Shown here: in pieces, positions 43,801 through 53,345 of the stretch | Position numbering within the stretch: position 1 is the first letter of the stretch | Layout of the letters: each line of letters opens with the position of its first letter | Assembly (NCBI RefSeq): GCF_009765865.1 | Contig: NZ_LMUQ01000039.1 | Span: forward strand, 97,423 to 161,422 | Origin: Acidisoma sp. L85 | GTDB taxonomy: Bacteria > Pseudomonadota > Alphaproteobacteria > Acetobacterales > Acetobacteraceae | Length of the DNA: 64,000 bases | Reading direction: 5' to 3' | The notes under the pieces: generated by a model | What the model was told of the DNA's origin: nothing | The model's database searches: none | Seen by the model: only the letters and a program-made list of their open reading frames with translations | Program-made: the position numbers and the translations under genes

Positions 43801-45578
43801 GCGCGGCGGCCGACAATCGCGAGGCGCTGGCGGTCACCGGCCTCGAAGTCGCGATGGCGGGCGTCGGCCTGCCGGTGGTGAGCGACGCCTCCTTCACGCT
43901 GAAGCCCGGCGAGATCCTTGGCCTTGTCGGCGAATCCGGTTCGGGCAAGACCACGCTCGGCCTTGGTCTGCTCGCGCATCACCGGCGCGGGCTCGTCATC
44001 AGCCAGGGCCGCGTGATGATCGACGGCCGCGACCTGCTCACCATTCCGGCGCATGACCTGCCCGCGATCCGCAAATCGCTGATCCGTTACGTGCCACAGG
44101 ATTCCGGCACCGCGCTGAACCCCGCGCTGCGCATTCGCACGCAGCTCGCGGAGAATTTCGACGATCCTGGCAAGGTCGATGACGACACGCTCATCGCGCT
44201 GCTGGAGGAGGTAAAACTGCCCGGCAAGCGGGGTCTGCTACGCGCCTATCCGCATCAACTCTCAGGCGGCCAGCAGCAGCGTGTGGCGATCGCGATGGCC
44301 TTCGCCGGGCATCCGCGCGTCGTCGTCATGGACGAACCGACCACCGGACTTGACGTCACGACGCAAGCCCATGTGTTGCAGACCGTGCGCCAGCTCTGCC
44401 GCGAGCATGACATCGCCGCCGTCTATGTCAGCCACGACCTCGCGGTCGTCGCCTCCCTCGCTCAGCGTGTCGCTGTCATGTATGCAGGCCGCATCGTCGA
44501 GATCGGCCCGACCGACCAGGTGCTTCGCCGCCCGCTGCACCCCTACACCACCGCGCTCATCAAAGCGGTGCCGGATATCGACAAGCGCAGCCGGATCGAG
44601 GGGATCCCGGGCCAAGCGCCGGAGCCAGGGCGCCGCCCACCCGGTTGTTCCTACGCGCCGCGTTGCCCGCTGGTCATCCCGGCCTGCCGCGCTGAGATGC
44701 CGGCATTGCGCGACCAGATAGAAGGCCATGCGGTGCGCTGCATTCGTCCGGGCGAAAGCATCGGCGGCGCGGAAGCCACACTGCTCGCCCCCACCGCCGC
44801 GGCGTCGCAACCCGCGCCGGTACTGCGGCTTGCAAGTCTCGTCGCGCATTATGGCGCCACGGAGATCCTGCACGGCATCTCCTTCGACGTGCCGGAGCGT
44901 GGTTGTGTCGCGCTGGTCGGAGAATCCGGCTCGGGTAAGACCACGCTTGCCCGCACCATCGGCGGGCTGCATGCCGAGGTTCATGGCGGAATGTTCTTCC
45001 GCGGCGCCCCGCTCCCAGCCGGTTCACGGCACCGCAACGCCGAACTGCGCCGCCGCATCCAATACGTCTTCCAGAACCCCTATGCCTCGCTCAACCCGCG
45101 CCGCAGCATCGGCCAGTCCATCGCCATCGCCCTCCAGACCTTCGAATCGCCCGGCCGGACCGAGTTGCGGCGGCGCATTTCCGAAGCGCTCGAACAGGTG
45201 GCGCTTCCCGCCAGCGCCGCCAGCCGGCGGCCGCATGAGCTTTCCGGCGGCCAGTTGCAGCGCGCGGCGATTGCCCGTGCGCTCGTGGTCAAGCCGGAAC
45301 TGCTGATCTGCGATGAGGTGACCTCGGCGCTCGATGTCTCGGTCCAGGCGGTGATCATCGCGCTGCTCAGCGACCTGCAGCGGGATCATGGCCTGTCGAT
45401 GCTCTTCATTACGCATAACCTCGCCCTCGTCCGCAGCATCGCTCAGAGCGCAGTCGTTATGCAGAGCGGCAGGATCATCGAGGCAGGCGAGATCGATCAG
45501 GTTCTCGATCACCCTCAGGCCGCCGAAACCAAACTGTTGCTGGCGGACGTGCCCCGCTTCGAAAGCGCGGTTGCCTGA
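43797..45578 (+). CDS. Fused DppD-DppF-type ABC ATPase
   Basis: A 593-residue protein with two complete nucleotide-binding domains: Walker A GESGSGKTT at about 45-53 and again near 375-383, signatures LSGGQQQRVAIAMAF and LSGGQLQRAAIARAL, Walker B VVVMDEPTTGLD and LLICDEVTSALD. A cysteine-bearing oligopeptide-type C-terminal linker (PPGCSYAPRCPLVIPACR) follows domain 1. The fusion replaces separate DppD and DppF subunits, so the importer needs only four genes. Confidence 0.93.
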   Translation: MSAAADNREALAVTGLEVAMAGVGLPVVSDASFTLKPGEILGLVGESGSGKTTLGLGLLAHHRRGLVISQGRVMIDGRDLLTIPAHDLPAIRKSLIRYVPQDSGTALNPALRIRTQLAENFDDPGKVDDDTLIALLEEVKLPGKRGLLRAYPHQLSGGQQQRVAIAMAFAGHPRVVVMDEPTTGLDVTTQAHVLQTVRQLCREHDIAAVYVSHDLAVVASLAQRVAVMYAGRIVEIGPTDQVLRRPLHPYTTALIKAVPDIDKRSRIEGIPGQAPEPGRRPPGCSYAPRCPLVIPACRAEMPALRDQIEGHAVRCIRPGESIGGAEATLLAPTAAASQPAPVLRLASLVAHYGATEILHGISFDVPERGCVALVGESGSGKTTLARTIGGLHAEVHGGMFFRGAPLPAGSRHRNAELRRRIQYVFQNPYASLNPRRSIGQSIAIALQTFESPGRTELRRRISEALEQVALPASAASRRPHELSGGQLQRAAIARALVVKPELLICDEVTSALDVSVQAVIIALLSDLQRDHGLSMLFITHNLALVRSIAQSAVVMQSGRIIEAGEIDQVLDHPQAAETKLLLADVPRFESAVA

Positions 45579-45709
45579 CCTTTCGGCGCCGCACACTGTT
45601 AAGCGGGATGATCGTGTCCTTCGACTTTATCGGGGTTTTCGCCCGGTCGCCCGGCGTCCATCTTGCGGCCCCGCGCCAACCTTCGGCGCGGTAACGTTAG
45701 GAGTTCGCC

Positions 45710-46309
45710 ATGGCGAAAGTTCTCGTCCTCTACTACTCGACCTACGGCCATATCGAGCGCATGGCAGAAGCCGTCGCCGAAGGCGCGCGGGAGGCCGGGG
45801 CCGAAGTTGCGATCCGTCGGGTGCCCGAGACCGTGCCGGAGGCAGCTGCCACAGCCAACCATTTCAAGCTCAACCAGGCAGCTCAGGTCGCCAATATCGA
45901 AGAGCTTGCGGATTACGATGCCATCATCATCGGCTCGGCCACGCGCTTCGGGCGCATCACCAGCCAAATGGCCTCCTTCCTCGATCAGGCCGGCGGCCTT
46001 TGGATGCGCGGCGCGTTGAACGGCAAGGTAGGCGCCGCTTTCACCTCGACCGGAACGCAGCATGGCGGGCAGGAGACGACGCTGTTCTCCCTGATCACCA
46101 ATCTACTGCATTTCGGCATGGTCGTTGTCGGCCTGCCCTATAGCTTCGCGGGCCAGATGAAGCTCGACGAAATCACCGGCGGCAGCCCGTATGGCGCCAG
46201 CACCATCGCGGGCACCGATGGCTCGCGCCAGCCGAGCGAGAACGAATTGGCGGGCGCCCGCTTCCAGGGCAAGCATGTCGCCGAGGTCGCAGCGAAACTG
46301 GCCGCCTAA
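45710..46309 (+). CDS. wrbA: NAD(P)H:quinone oxidoreductase, WrbA type
   Basis: A 199-residue FMN flavodoxin-like enzyme. TAGGAG precedes the ATG. The FMN phosphate loop [19 protein letters not shown], the [15 protein letters not shown] segment and the [25 protein letters not shown] motifs are typical. It performs two-electron reduction of quinones, avoiding semiquinones. Confidence 0.95.
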   Translation: MAKVLVLYYSTYGHIERMAEAVAEGAREAGAEVAIRRVPETVPEAAATANHFKLNQAAQVANIEELADYDAIIIGSATRFGRITSQMASFLDQAGGLWMRGALNGKVGAAFTSTGTQHGGQETTLFSLITNLLHFGMVVVGLPYSFAGQMKLDEITGGSPYGASTIAGTDGSRQPSENELAGARFQGKHVAEVAAKLAA

Positions 46310-46537
46310 CGCAAACGCCGCGCCGCCACCTTCACCTTGCCGTGACCGCGCGACCGGCGCCGCAGCGTGGGAGCGTGGCGGACAGGTCGCGCGACGGTCT
46401 TTCCTGCGCAACCTGAGCTTGCAGATAGCGCGATCCGCCTAACCTTCGGAAACCCAGGCTTGGAACCGGGATTGAGTGCCGACGCAGGCGCTTGGTCCAG
46501 GTTCGACGCCCGGAAGACCCAAACGAAGGTGGCTCTC

Positions 46538-46615
46538 ATGGGACGTGGCATTCTACTCTGGCTCCTGGGCATTCCGCTGCCCATCATCATCCTGCTCGCG
46601 ATCTTCTGGCACTGA
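46538..46615 (+). CDS. Conserved 25-residue membrane micro-protein
   Basis: An ATG at 46538 following GAAGGTGG encodes 25 residues (MGRGILLWLLGIPLPIIILL and five more) forming one hydrophobic helix. I recall near-identical short ORFs in other alphaproteobacteria, which suggests a real gene; this is memory rather than a search. It ends 11 bases before the next gene, which encodes a membrane protein, so the two are probably co-transcribed. Confidence 0.6.
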   Translation: MGRGILLWLLGIPLPIIILLAIFWH

Positions 46616-46626
46616 GGAGAGCGGAC

Positions 46627-47481
46627 ATGGCCATCACATCGGGCGGCTACGCGCCCATAGTCTCGCCGGTCGGCGAAGTATCGGCCCGGGAATCCCAGGT
46701 GACCGCCGTCGCCTGGCCCGCCATCATTGCCGGCGCTTTCGTCGCGGCGGCCGTCACCATTCTTCTGGTGGCGCTCGGCTCCGGCATCGGGCTCGCCTCG
46801 GTCTCACCCTGGTCGGGCTCCAACCCCTCACCCACCACCTTCACGGTTCTTGCCGCGATCTGGCTCATTCTCGTGAATTGGATCGCCTTCGGGCTAGGTG
46901 GCTACATCACCGGCCGGCTGCGGACCAAGCATGTCCAGATGCACACCGACGAGGTGTTCTTCCGTGACACGGCGAACGGCTTCGTTACCTGGGCAGTCGC
47001 CTCGGTTCTCGCGATCGGCTTTCTGGCAAGCGGCGCCTCGTCCATCATTGGAACCGGCACCCACGCCGTCGCGACGGTCGCCTCCGGCGCGACCGCAGCC
47101 GCCAGCCAGACGAGCTATCTGACCGACACGCTGTTCCGGCCGGGCCAAGCCTCGGCGGCGGCATCAGCCGGCGACTCTCGCGCCGAGGCTGGGCGTATCC
47201 TCGCCACCGGTCTCGACGGCGATATCGCTCCAGCCGACCGCACTTACCTCGCGCAGCTCGTTGCCGCGCGGACCGGCGTCTCGCAAGCCGACGCTCAGAA
47301 GCGCGTCGATGCCGTGATTTCGACGGAGCAGGCTGCCGTTCAGAAGGCTAAACAGGCCGCGAACGCCGCGCGCAAAGCTGCGTCCGCGCTCTCGTTCTTC
47401 ACCTTCTTCTCGATGCTGATCGGCGCCTTCATCGCCTGCGTCGCCGCGGCAATCGGCGGCCGCCAAAGAGACGCTTTCTAA
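46627..47481 (+). CDS. Integral membrane protein, PhnA-like/unknown function
   Basis: A 284-residue protein with GAGGAGAG before its ATG. Three or four N-terminal helices (VTAVAWPAIIAGAFVAAAVTIL, WLILVNWIAFGLGGYITGRL, and another about 118-140) precede an Ala-rich helical middle with repeated SxAEA/QADAQ-like stretches (about 180-250), and one C-terminal helix. Similar proteins are often labelled PhnA-like in alphaproteobacteria, though there is no phosphonate-pathway evidence. It follows the 25-residue micro-protein and ends before a strong inverted repeat. Confidence 0.7.
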   Translation: MAITSGGYAPIVSPVGEVSARESQVTAVAWPAIIAGAFVAAAVTILLVALGSGIGLASVSPWSGSNPSPTTFTVLAAIWLILVNWIAFGLGGYITGRLRTKHVQMHTDEVFFRDTANGFVTWAVASVLAIGFLASGASSIIGTGTHAVATVASGATAAASQTSYLTDTLFRPGQASAAASAGDSRAEAGRILATGLDGDIAPADRTYLAQLVAARTGVSQADAQKRVDAVISTEQAAVQKAKQAANAARKAASALSFFTFFSMLIGAFIACVAAAIGGRQRDAF

Positions 47482-47500
47482 CCGCGTCCTCGCGAAGGCT

Positions 47501-47532
47501 CGGAAAGTCCGGGAAGGTTCCCGGACTTTCCG
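47501..47532. terminator. Perfect 15-bp inverted repeat, candidate terminator
   Basis: CGGAAAGTCCGGGAA (47501-47515) is exactly complementary to TTCCCGGACTTTCCG (47518-47532) with GG between. It begins 19 bases after the membrane-protein stop. There is no long T-run. Confidence 0.6.
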
Positions 47533-47788
47533 ATTGCAGCCGCCGAGAGCCTATCGCGCAACCAGCCGCACCCCGTAACAGTAAACGCCTTGCTCGCCAT
47601 GTTGCAGCGCAGCATCGGATATACGGCCTCCGGGTTTCCCGGAAGCGACGCGCGCCGCTAATCGACTTCTGTAAAGCTCAGGGAACATCTCAGGGCCGCC
47701 GCTTGACAGGCATTCGATAGCCAGTTGAATGGCGCGAGGAAATCCAAGCGTCCGCCTCCGTGGCGCACAGCAAAAATAGGGAACGTCG

Positions 47789-48769
47789 ATGATGAAATTC
47801 CAGGTTCGTGGCATCCGATCGGCGCTTCTCGGCGGTTGTTGTTTGGCACTGGTCGCCGGTGCCGCCTTGATCGCCAGCCCGCAAGCCAAAGCGCAGCAGG
47901 CGACGATCGGCTTTGTCCCTAGCATCGCCTCCGACCCGTTCTTCGTCTCGATGCAATACGGCGCGCAGGAAGAAGCGAAGCAGCTTGGCGTGAAGCTGGT
48001 GTGGCAGGGCGCGATGGGCGTCTATTCCCCCACCGCGCAGCTTCCCTTCGTCAATGCGGTGCTGAACCAGAAACCGAGCGGCTTCGTTCTCGTGCCGACC
48101 GATGGCAATGCGCTCATGCCCTCCGTTAACCGCGCCGTCAGCCTCAAGATTCCCGTCGTGACCGCCGATACCAGCGTTGCCGACACTACTAATATCGTGG
48201 GCGCCGTGACCGGCGACAATATCGGCGGCGGCGCGCTTGCGGCCGATCTGCTCAACGAGGCGCTCGGCGGCAAGGGCGAAGTCTATCTGATGAACGGCCT
48301 GCCCGGCACCAGCACCGACCTGCTGCGCAAACAAGGCTTCGAGGGCAAGCTGCCCAGCTATCCGGGCCTCAAATATCTCGGCCAGCAGTTCAGCAGCGAT
48401 CAGCCGAGCCACGCGGCTCAGGTGGTCCGTGACCTGTTGCTGCGCTATCCGCATCTCGGCGGCGTCTTTTGCATCGACGACGAGACGGCCATCGGCGTGA
48501 TCCAGGGTCTGCGTAATGCGGGCAAACTTGGCCAGGTCAAAGTCGTCGCCTATGACGCCGAACCCGGCGAGGTTGCCGCGCTGAAGGCCGGAGACCTCAT
48601 CGGTTTGATCGCCCAGCAGCCAGTGCTCGAAGGGCAGATGGCGGTGAAGATGGCCTACGACGCGACCAAAGGCATCAAGCCCGCGCAGAAGAACAACATC
48701 CTGCCGGACATCCTGATCAAGCGCGAGACGATGGATCAGCAGTCACAGTATTTCTACCGCGGCCAGTAA
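47789..48769 (+). CDS. Sugar ABC transporter periplasmic binding protein (RbsB/FrcB type)
   Basis: A 326-residue type I periplasmic binding protein with a signal peptide ending KAQQ. The IASDPFFVSMQYGAQEEAKQ and VPTDGNALMPSVNRAV segments are typical of pentose/hexose-binding LacI-fold proteins. It is the first gene of a binding protein-permease-ATPase set. The particular sugar cannot be read from sequence. Confidence 0.9.
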   Translation: MMKFQVRGIRSALLGGCCLALVAGAALIASPQAKAQQATIGFVPSIASDPFFVSMQYGAQEEAKQLGVKLVWQGAMGVYSPTAQLPFVNAVLNQKPSGFVLVPTDGNALMPSVNRAVSLKIPVVTADTSVADTTNIVGAVTGDNIGGGALAADLLNEALGGKGEVYLMNGLPGTSTDLLRKQGFEGKLPSYPGLKYLGQQFSSDQPSHAAQVVRDLLLRYPHLGGVFCIDDETAIGVIQGLRNAGKLGQVKVVAYDAEPGEVAALKAGDLIGLIAQQPVLEGQMAVKMAYDATKGIKPAQKNNILPDILIKRETMDQQSQYFYRGQ

Positions 48770-48791
48770 GCGACTAGACGAGGGCGGCGGA

Positions 48792-49796
48792 ATGGCGACA
48801 CCTGCGACGACCGTGCCGGCCAATGACTCCTGGCTGTCCCGCCGCCCTCTCATCAAGCAACAATTGCTGCTGGTGGTGGCCCTTGCGGTCATCGTCGGCA
48901 TCTTCGACGTGCTCAATCCGGGTTTTCTCGGAACTGACAATATCAGCAGCATCCTGCAGGATTCGACCGAGACGATTCTGCTCGCCTTCGCCGAAACGCT
49001 GGTCATCATCACCGGCGGCATCGACATATCGGTCGGCGCCACGCTCGGCCTCTCCGGCATCATCGGCTCGATCGTGCTTGTCGCGCTCGGACAGGCCGGG
49101 TTTGGGGCTTTGCCGAGCCTGCTGGTCGGCACATTGGCGGCGCTGGCGGTCGGTTTTGTCACCGGATTGTGTAATGCGCTGATGATTACCCGCGCACGCG
49201 TCACGCCGTTTATCGCGACGCTTGCCATGCTCGGCATCGCGACGGGCCTGACCTTCGTGCTGACCAATGGCGTCGATATCTCGGGCCTCGCGCCGCAGAT
49301 CGCGACCTGGGGCAATCACGTCTTCCTCGGCGTCCTGACGTTGCCGATCGTTGTCACCGCGATCCTCGGCATCGGCGTCGGGCTGTTTCTGCATCGCGCG
49401 CGCTTCGGCCGATGGACTTTCGCGATCGGCTCCAATGCGCGCGCGGCGCGCGGCGCCGGCATTCCCGTGGCGCGGCATCTCACCAAGATCTACGTCATCG
49501 CCGGGTTGCTTTCGGCAGTCGCCGGCGTTCTCGTCTTCATGCGCCTCGGCACCGGATCGCCGCTCGAAGGCGCCAATGACGAACTCAACGCCATCGCCGC
49601 CGTTGTCATCGGCGGCGCGAGTCTTTTTGGCGGTACCGGCACCATCATCGGCACGTTGCTCGGCGCGCTCATCATCGGCACGATCGTCAACGGCCTCATC
49701 GTCGCCGGCATCCAGCCTTACTGGCAGACCGTCATCATCGGCGTGATTATCGCCATCGCCGTGATGGTGCAGGAACGTGGCCGGGCGAGGGACTGA
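48792..49796 (+). CDS. Sugar ABC transporter permease (RbsC/FrcC type)
   Basis: A 334-residue permease with about nine helices. The TLVIITGGIDISVGATLGLSG motif and the GGASLFGGTGTIIGTLLGALIIGTI loop are diagnostic of the ribose/fructose permease class. It follows the binding-protein gene by 22 bases and precedes the ATPase by five. Confidence 0.93.
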   Translation: MATPATTVPANDSWLSRRPLIKQQLLLVVALAVIVGIFDVLNPGFLGTDNISSILQDSTETILLAFAETLVIITGGIDISVGATLGLSGIIGSIVLVALGQAGFGALPSLLVGTLAALAVGFVTGLCNALMITRARVTPFIATLAMLGIATGLTFVLTNGVDISGLAPQIATWGNHVFLGVLTLPIVVTAILGIGVGLFLHRARFGRWTFAIGSNARAARGAGIPVARHLTKIYVIAGLLSAVAGVLVFMRLGTGSPLEGANDELNAIAAVVIGGASLFGGTGTIIGTLLGALIIGTIVNGLIVAGIQPYWQTVIIGVIIAIAVMVQERGRARD

Positions 49797-49801
49797 CGCG
49801 C

Positions 49802-50614
49802 ATGAACCTCACCGCCGCCACCAACACCGATCGCAAGCCCGCGGGCGAGACCCTGCTATCGCTGCGCAATGTCACGCGCAGCTTCGGCTCCGTCACCGCA
49901 TTGCAGGACGTGACCTTCGATGTGCGCGCGGGCGAGGTGCTCGGCCTGGTCGGCGACAATGGCGCGGGCAAATCGACGATCATCAAGATCATCTCCGGCA
50001 TGTTCCCGCAAACCAGCGGCGAGGTCATTCTGGAGGGCAAACCGCGCCACTGGTCCGCGCCGCAACAGGCACTCAGCGCAGGAATCGAAACCGTCTACCA
50101 GGATGTCGGCCTGGCTTCGACGCTCTCCATCACCGCCAATATTTTTCTCGGACGCGAGCTGGTGAAGCCGGGGCTGCTCGGCCGCATGGGCTTCCTCGAC
50201 AATAGCGCGATGACCAAGGTGGCGCGGGAAGACACCGCCAAAACCGGCATCCGCCTGCCGCATCTGGAAACCACTGTCGGCAATCTGTCCGGCGGTCAGC
50301 GCCAGGCGATCACTATCGCCCGCTCGATGTCCTGGGCGCGCAAGCTGCTCATTCTCGACGAGCCGACCAACCATCTCGGCGTGCACGAGGTCGAGGAATT
50401 GCTGCGCCTGATCCGCCATGTGCGTGATGAGGGCGTCGCGGTCATTCTCATCTCGCACACGCTCGCGCATGTCATGGCGATCACCGACCGCATCATCGTC
50501 ATGCGTCTCGGCCAGGTCGTGGCGGAGCACAGCACGCGCGAAACCACCACCTCCGCCGTCGTCAACGATATCGTCGGCGCGACAGAGGCCGAAATCGCGC
50601 GCAGCGTGAACTGA
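49802..50614 (+). CDS. Sugar ABC transporter ATPase, single-domain (FrcA-like)
   Basis: A 270-residue ATPase with one domain: Walker A GDNGAGKSTIIK, signature LSGGQRQAITIARSM, Walker B LLILDEPTNHLG. The ribose-type ATPases of enteric bacteria are about 500 residues with two domains; the short single-domain type is known from FrcA of rhizobia, so the whole set most resembles FrcBCA. It likely works as a homodimer. It converges with the tartrate-dehydrogenase-like gene. Confidence 0.9.
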   Translation: MNLTAATNTDRKPAGETLLSLRNVTRSFGSVTALQDVTFDVRAGEVLGLVGDNGAGKSTIIKIISGMFPQTSGEVILEGKPRHWSAPQQALSAGIETVYQDVGLASTLSITANIFLGRELVKPGLLGRMGFLDNSAMTKVAREDTAKTGIRLPHLETTVGNLSGGQRQAITIARSMSWARKLLILDEPTNHLGVHEVEELLRLIRHVRDEGVAVILISHTLAHVMAITDRIIVMRLGQVVAEHSTRETTTSAVVNDIVGATEAEIARSVN

Positions 50615-50623
50615 AGCCAGCGA

Positions 50624-51688
50624 CTACGCCGGCCCGCGCTTGATCTGCTCCGAGACAGCGGCGGCGACATCGGCCGTGGTCGCATTGCCGCCTTGATCGG
50701 GTGTGCGAGTCGCGCCAGCCGCCGTGACGCGCTCCATCGCCGCGAAGATTGCGGCGGCGCATTCCTTCTCGCCGAGATACTCGAGCATCATCGCGGCGGA
50801 CCAGATCGTCGCGATCGGATTGGCCTTGCCCTGCCCCGCGATATCGGGCGCCGAACCATGCACAGGCTCGAACATCGACGGACCGCTACCGGTCGGGTTG
50901 AGATTTGCCGAAGCCGCGAAGCCGAGACCACCCTGGATGGCAGCGCCGAGATCGGTGAGAATATCCCCAAAAAGATTCGACGCCACCACGACATCCAGCG
51001 AATGCGGATGGGTCACGAAACGCGCCGCCATCGCATCGATATGATACCGCGTGACCTCGACATCCGGATAGTCCCGCGCGACCGCCTCCGTCACCTCGTC
51101 CCAGAAAACCATCGAGTGTTTCTGCGCATTCGATTTCGTCACCGATGCCAGCCGATGGCGACGCAACCGCGCCTGCTCGAAGCCGTAGCGGAGAATCCTC
51201 TCGATGCCGCGCCGCGTGAAGATCGAGGTTTCGACGGCCACCTCATCCGCCGTGCCTTGATGCACGCGGCCGCCCGCGCCGCTGTACTCTCCCTCGGTAT
51301 TCTCTCGAATACACAGAATGTCGAAACCTTCCGCGCGAAGCGGCCCGACGGTACCCGGCAGAAGGCGATGCGGCCGAACATTGGCGTATAGGTCGAAGGC
51401 TTTCCGGATGGGCAGCAACAACCCATGAAGCGAAACGGAATCCGGCACGCGGGCCGGCCAACCAACCGCACCGAGGAAAATCGCCTGGAAGGGCCGGAGC
51501 TGTTCGATACCGTCGGCCGGCATCATCACGCCATGCTCCAGGTAATAGTCGCACGACCAGGGGAAGCGGACGCCGTCCAGCGCGAAGCCAAAACGCCCGG
51601 CTGCTTGTGACGCAACGTCCCAGGCGGCTTCAACCACTTCCGGCCCGACGCCATCGCCGGGGATCAAAGCAGTTCTGTATGTCTTCAC
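50624..51688 (-). CDS. Tartrate/D-malate dehydrogenase-like oxidoreductase (isopropylmalate dehydrogenase family)
   Basis: A 354-residue member of the beta-decarboxylating dehydrogenase family. The GTG at 51688 lies nine bases after AGGAG. The opening TALIPGDGVGPEVV, the WSCDYYLEHGVMMPADG segment and GAVGWPARVPDSVSLHGLLLPIRK point to the tartrate dehydrogenase/decarboxylase (D-malate dehydrogenase) branch rather than LeuB. It needs NAD and a divalent metal. It lies 51 bases downstream of a DHA2-type MFS gene and may share its transcript. Confidence 0.9.
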   Translation of the reverse strand: MKTYRTALIPGDGVGPEVVEAAWDVASQAAGRFGFALDGVRFPWSCDYYLEHGVMMPADGIEQLRPFQAIFLGAVGWPARVPDSVSLHGLLLPIRKAFDLYANVRPHRLLPGTVGPLRAEGFDILCIRENTEGEYSGAGGRVHQGTADEVAVETSIFTRRGIERILRYGFEQARLRRHRLASVTKSNAQKHSMVFWDEVTEAVARDYPDVEVTRYHIDAMAARFVTHPHSLDVVVASNLFGDILTDLGAAIQGGLGFAASANLNPTGSGPSMFEPVHGSAPDIAGQGKANPIATIWSAAMMLEYLGEKECAAAIFAAMERVTAAGATRTPDQGGNATTADVAAAVSEQIKRGPA

Positions 51689-51739
51689 GTCGAAAACTCC
51701 TGTGTCGCGCGAGCGCTCGCGTTCTTAGCTGTTGGGCTC

Positions 51740-53119
51740 TCAGCCCCACTTCCGCGCCGAGGGAGGCAGCAGCAATCTCAGCGACGATACCCCAGCCGCG
51801 ATCGCCGCAACACTCGCCGCGAGGATGAGGCAGACCACAGTCCCGTTGGACGTGAAGACGTTGAACATCAGCGCCACCAAGGTCGCGCCGATCGTCTGGC
51901 CCAACAACCGCGACGTGCCCAAAGCGCCGCTCGCGCCGCCGGTGCGTCGAGGCGGCGCGGCTGAGATCATGGCGCGGTTATTCGGTGACTGGAAGAGTCC
52001 GAATCCGATACCGCAGACCGCCATCCGCCACATGATATCCACCGGATGCGCATGAGCCGGGAGCATCGCCAAGGTTGCAAGACCGCAAGCGAAAATGGAG
52101 AGTCCGATGCCGCCCAAAACGCCGGCCGAATAGCGATCCGCGAGCCGCCCCGAAATTGGTGCCGCGATCACTGTCGCCATCGGCCAAGGCGTCATCAGCA
52201 GGCCGGTCTGCACCGCAGTGCGGCCGAGTGATCCCTCGATGTAGAAAGGCAGCGCCGTGAAGGCCAGCATCTGCGCCATGAAAGAGCAGGTCGAGGTTAT
52301 CGCCGAGAGCCGGAACAGCGGAATGCGCAGCAGATCAATCGGCAGCAGCGGCGCGGTTCGCGTCAATTGCCGCTGGACCAGCAATGCGCCGGAGACCAGG
52401 GCCAGCGCAAACTCCAGGACGATGAATAGCGCCTTCTGCCCATGCGCCAGGCCCTCGAGTGTAAAGATGAAGGACGCCATCATCACCCCGTGCAATGCGG
52501 CCGAGGCAGTGTCGAATTTATGCGAGGCGAGCGGCGTCATCGGCAGAGAACGCAATGCCGCGACGAAGGCGATCAAGCCCACAGGCACATTGACCGCGAA
52601 AAGCCATGGCCATGGGCCGACCGAAAGCAGCGCCGAGGCAATGGTGGGCGCAATGGCGGCCGAGGTCGCCGCGATGAGCGCATTGATGCCCATTCCACGC
52701 CCGAGCAGCTTGCTGGGATAGACGAATCGCGTGAGTGCGGCATTGACGCTCATGATGCCCGCGGCACCCAGCCCCTGCAGCACGCGCGCAAGCGTCAATG
52801 TCAGCAGCGATCCCGACAGCGCGCAAGCCAGCGAGGCGAGCGTGAACACGACCAATCCGCCAAGATAAACTCGCCGGTAGCCGATAATCTCGCCGAGGGA
52901 CGCCAGCGGCAGCAGGAAAATGGTCGCCACCAGCTGATAGGCATTGATGACCCAAATGGATTTCGAGGGCGAGGCATGGAGATCATGGGCAATCGACGGC
53001 AGTGCAACATTCGCGATCGCGCCATCCATCACCGCAAGCGTGACGGCGAGCCCGATGGTCAGCACCGCCAGATAGCGCTGGGGTACGGGCACACCGTTGC
53101 TGCCGTCGCTGAAGTTCAT
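51740..53119 (-). CDS. MFS transporter, DHA2 (EmrB/QacA-like) family
   Basis: A 459-residue transporter with about 12-14 helices. The LDxxIVNVALP-like motif is present as MDGAIANVALPSIAHDL (residues 31-47) and the GRRRVYLGG-type loop and RVLQGLGAAGIMSVNAAL motif C follow. DHA2 members are usually drug or metabolite exporters. It is placed upstream of the tartrate-dehydrogenase-like gene, so it could move an organic acid; that is inference. It is divergent from the binding-protein gene at 53346. Confidence 0.88.
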   Translation of the reverse strand: MNFSDGSNGVPVPQRYLAVLTIGLAVTLAVMDGAIANVALPSIAHDLHASPSKSIWVINAYQLVATIFLLPLASLGEIIGYRRVYLGGLVVFTLASLACALSGSLLTLTLARVLQGLGAAGIMSVNAALTRFVYPSKLLGRGMGINALIAATSAAIAPTIASALLSVGPWPWLFAVNVPVGLIAFVAALRSLPMTPLASHKFDTASAALHGVMMASFIFTLEGLAHGQKALFIVLEFALALVSGALLVQRQLTRTAPLLPIDLLRIPLFRLSAITSTCSFMAQMLAFTALPFYIEGSLGRTAVQTGLLMTPWPMATVIAAPISGRLADRYSAGVLGGIGLSIFACGLATLAMLPAHAHPVDIMWRMAVCGIGFGLFQSPNNRAMISAAPPRRTGGASGALGTSRLLGQTIGATLVALMFNVFTSNGTVVCLILAASVAAIAAGVSSLRLLLPPSARKWG

Positions 53120-53345
53120 GGTAAATACGTTAGGTGTCTTGTCCGATTCCGACTACCGCCTTCTGATCAGGTATGGCGCGCATTGCCCGTGCGGGAGGTG
53201 CGCTCGGCCGGGGCTGCAACCCAATCGGGAGGCGGCACCAATTTGCCTGATACCGACCTAGTAGCCAAAATCGGATTTTATGGCGCAAGCTGATCCCGGA
53301 ACCTATTCTGCGTTTCTCGTAAATCGAAGTTGGGTGGAGAGTGTG

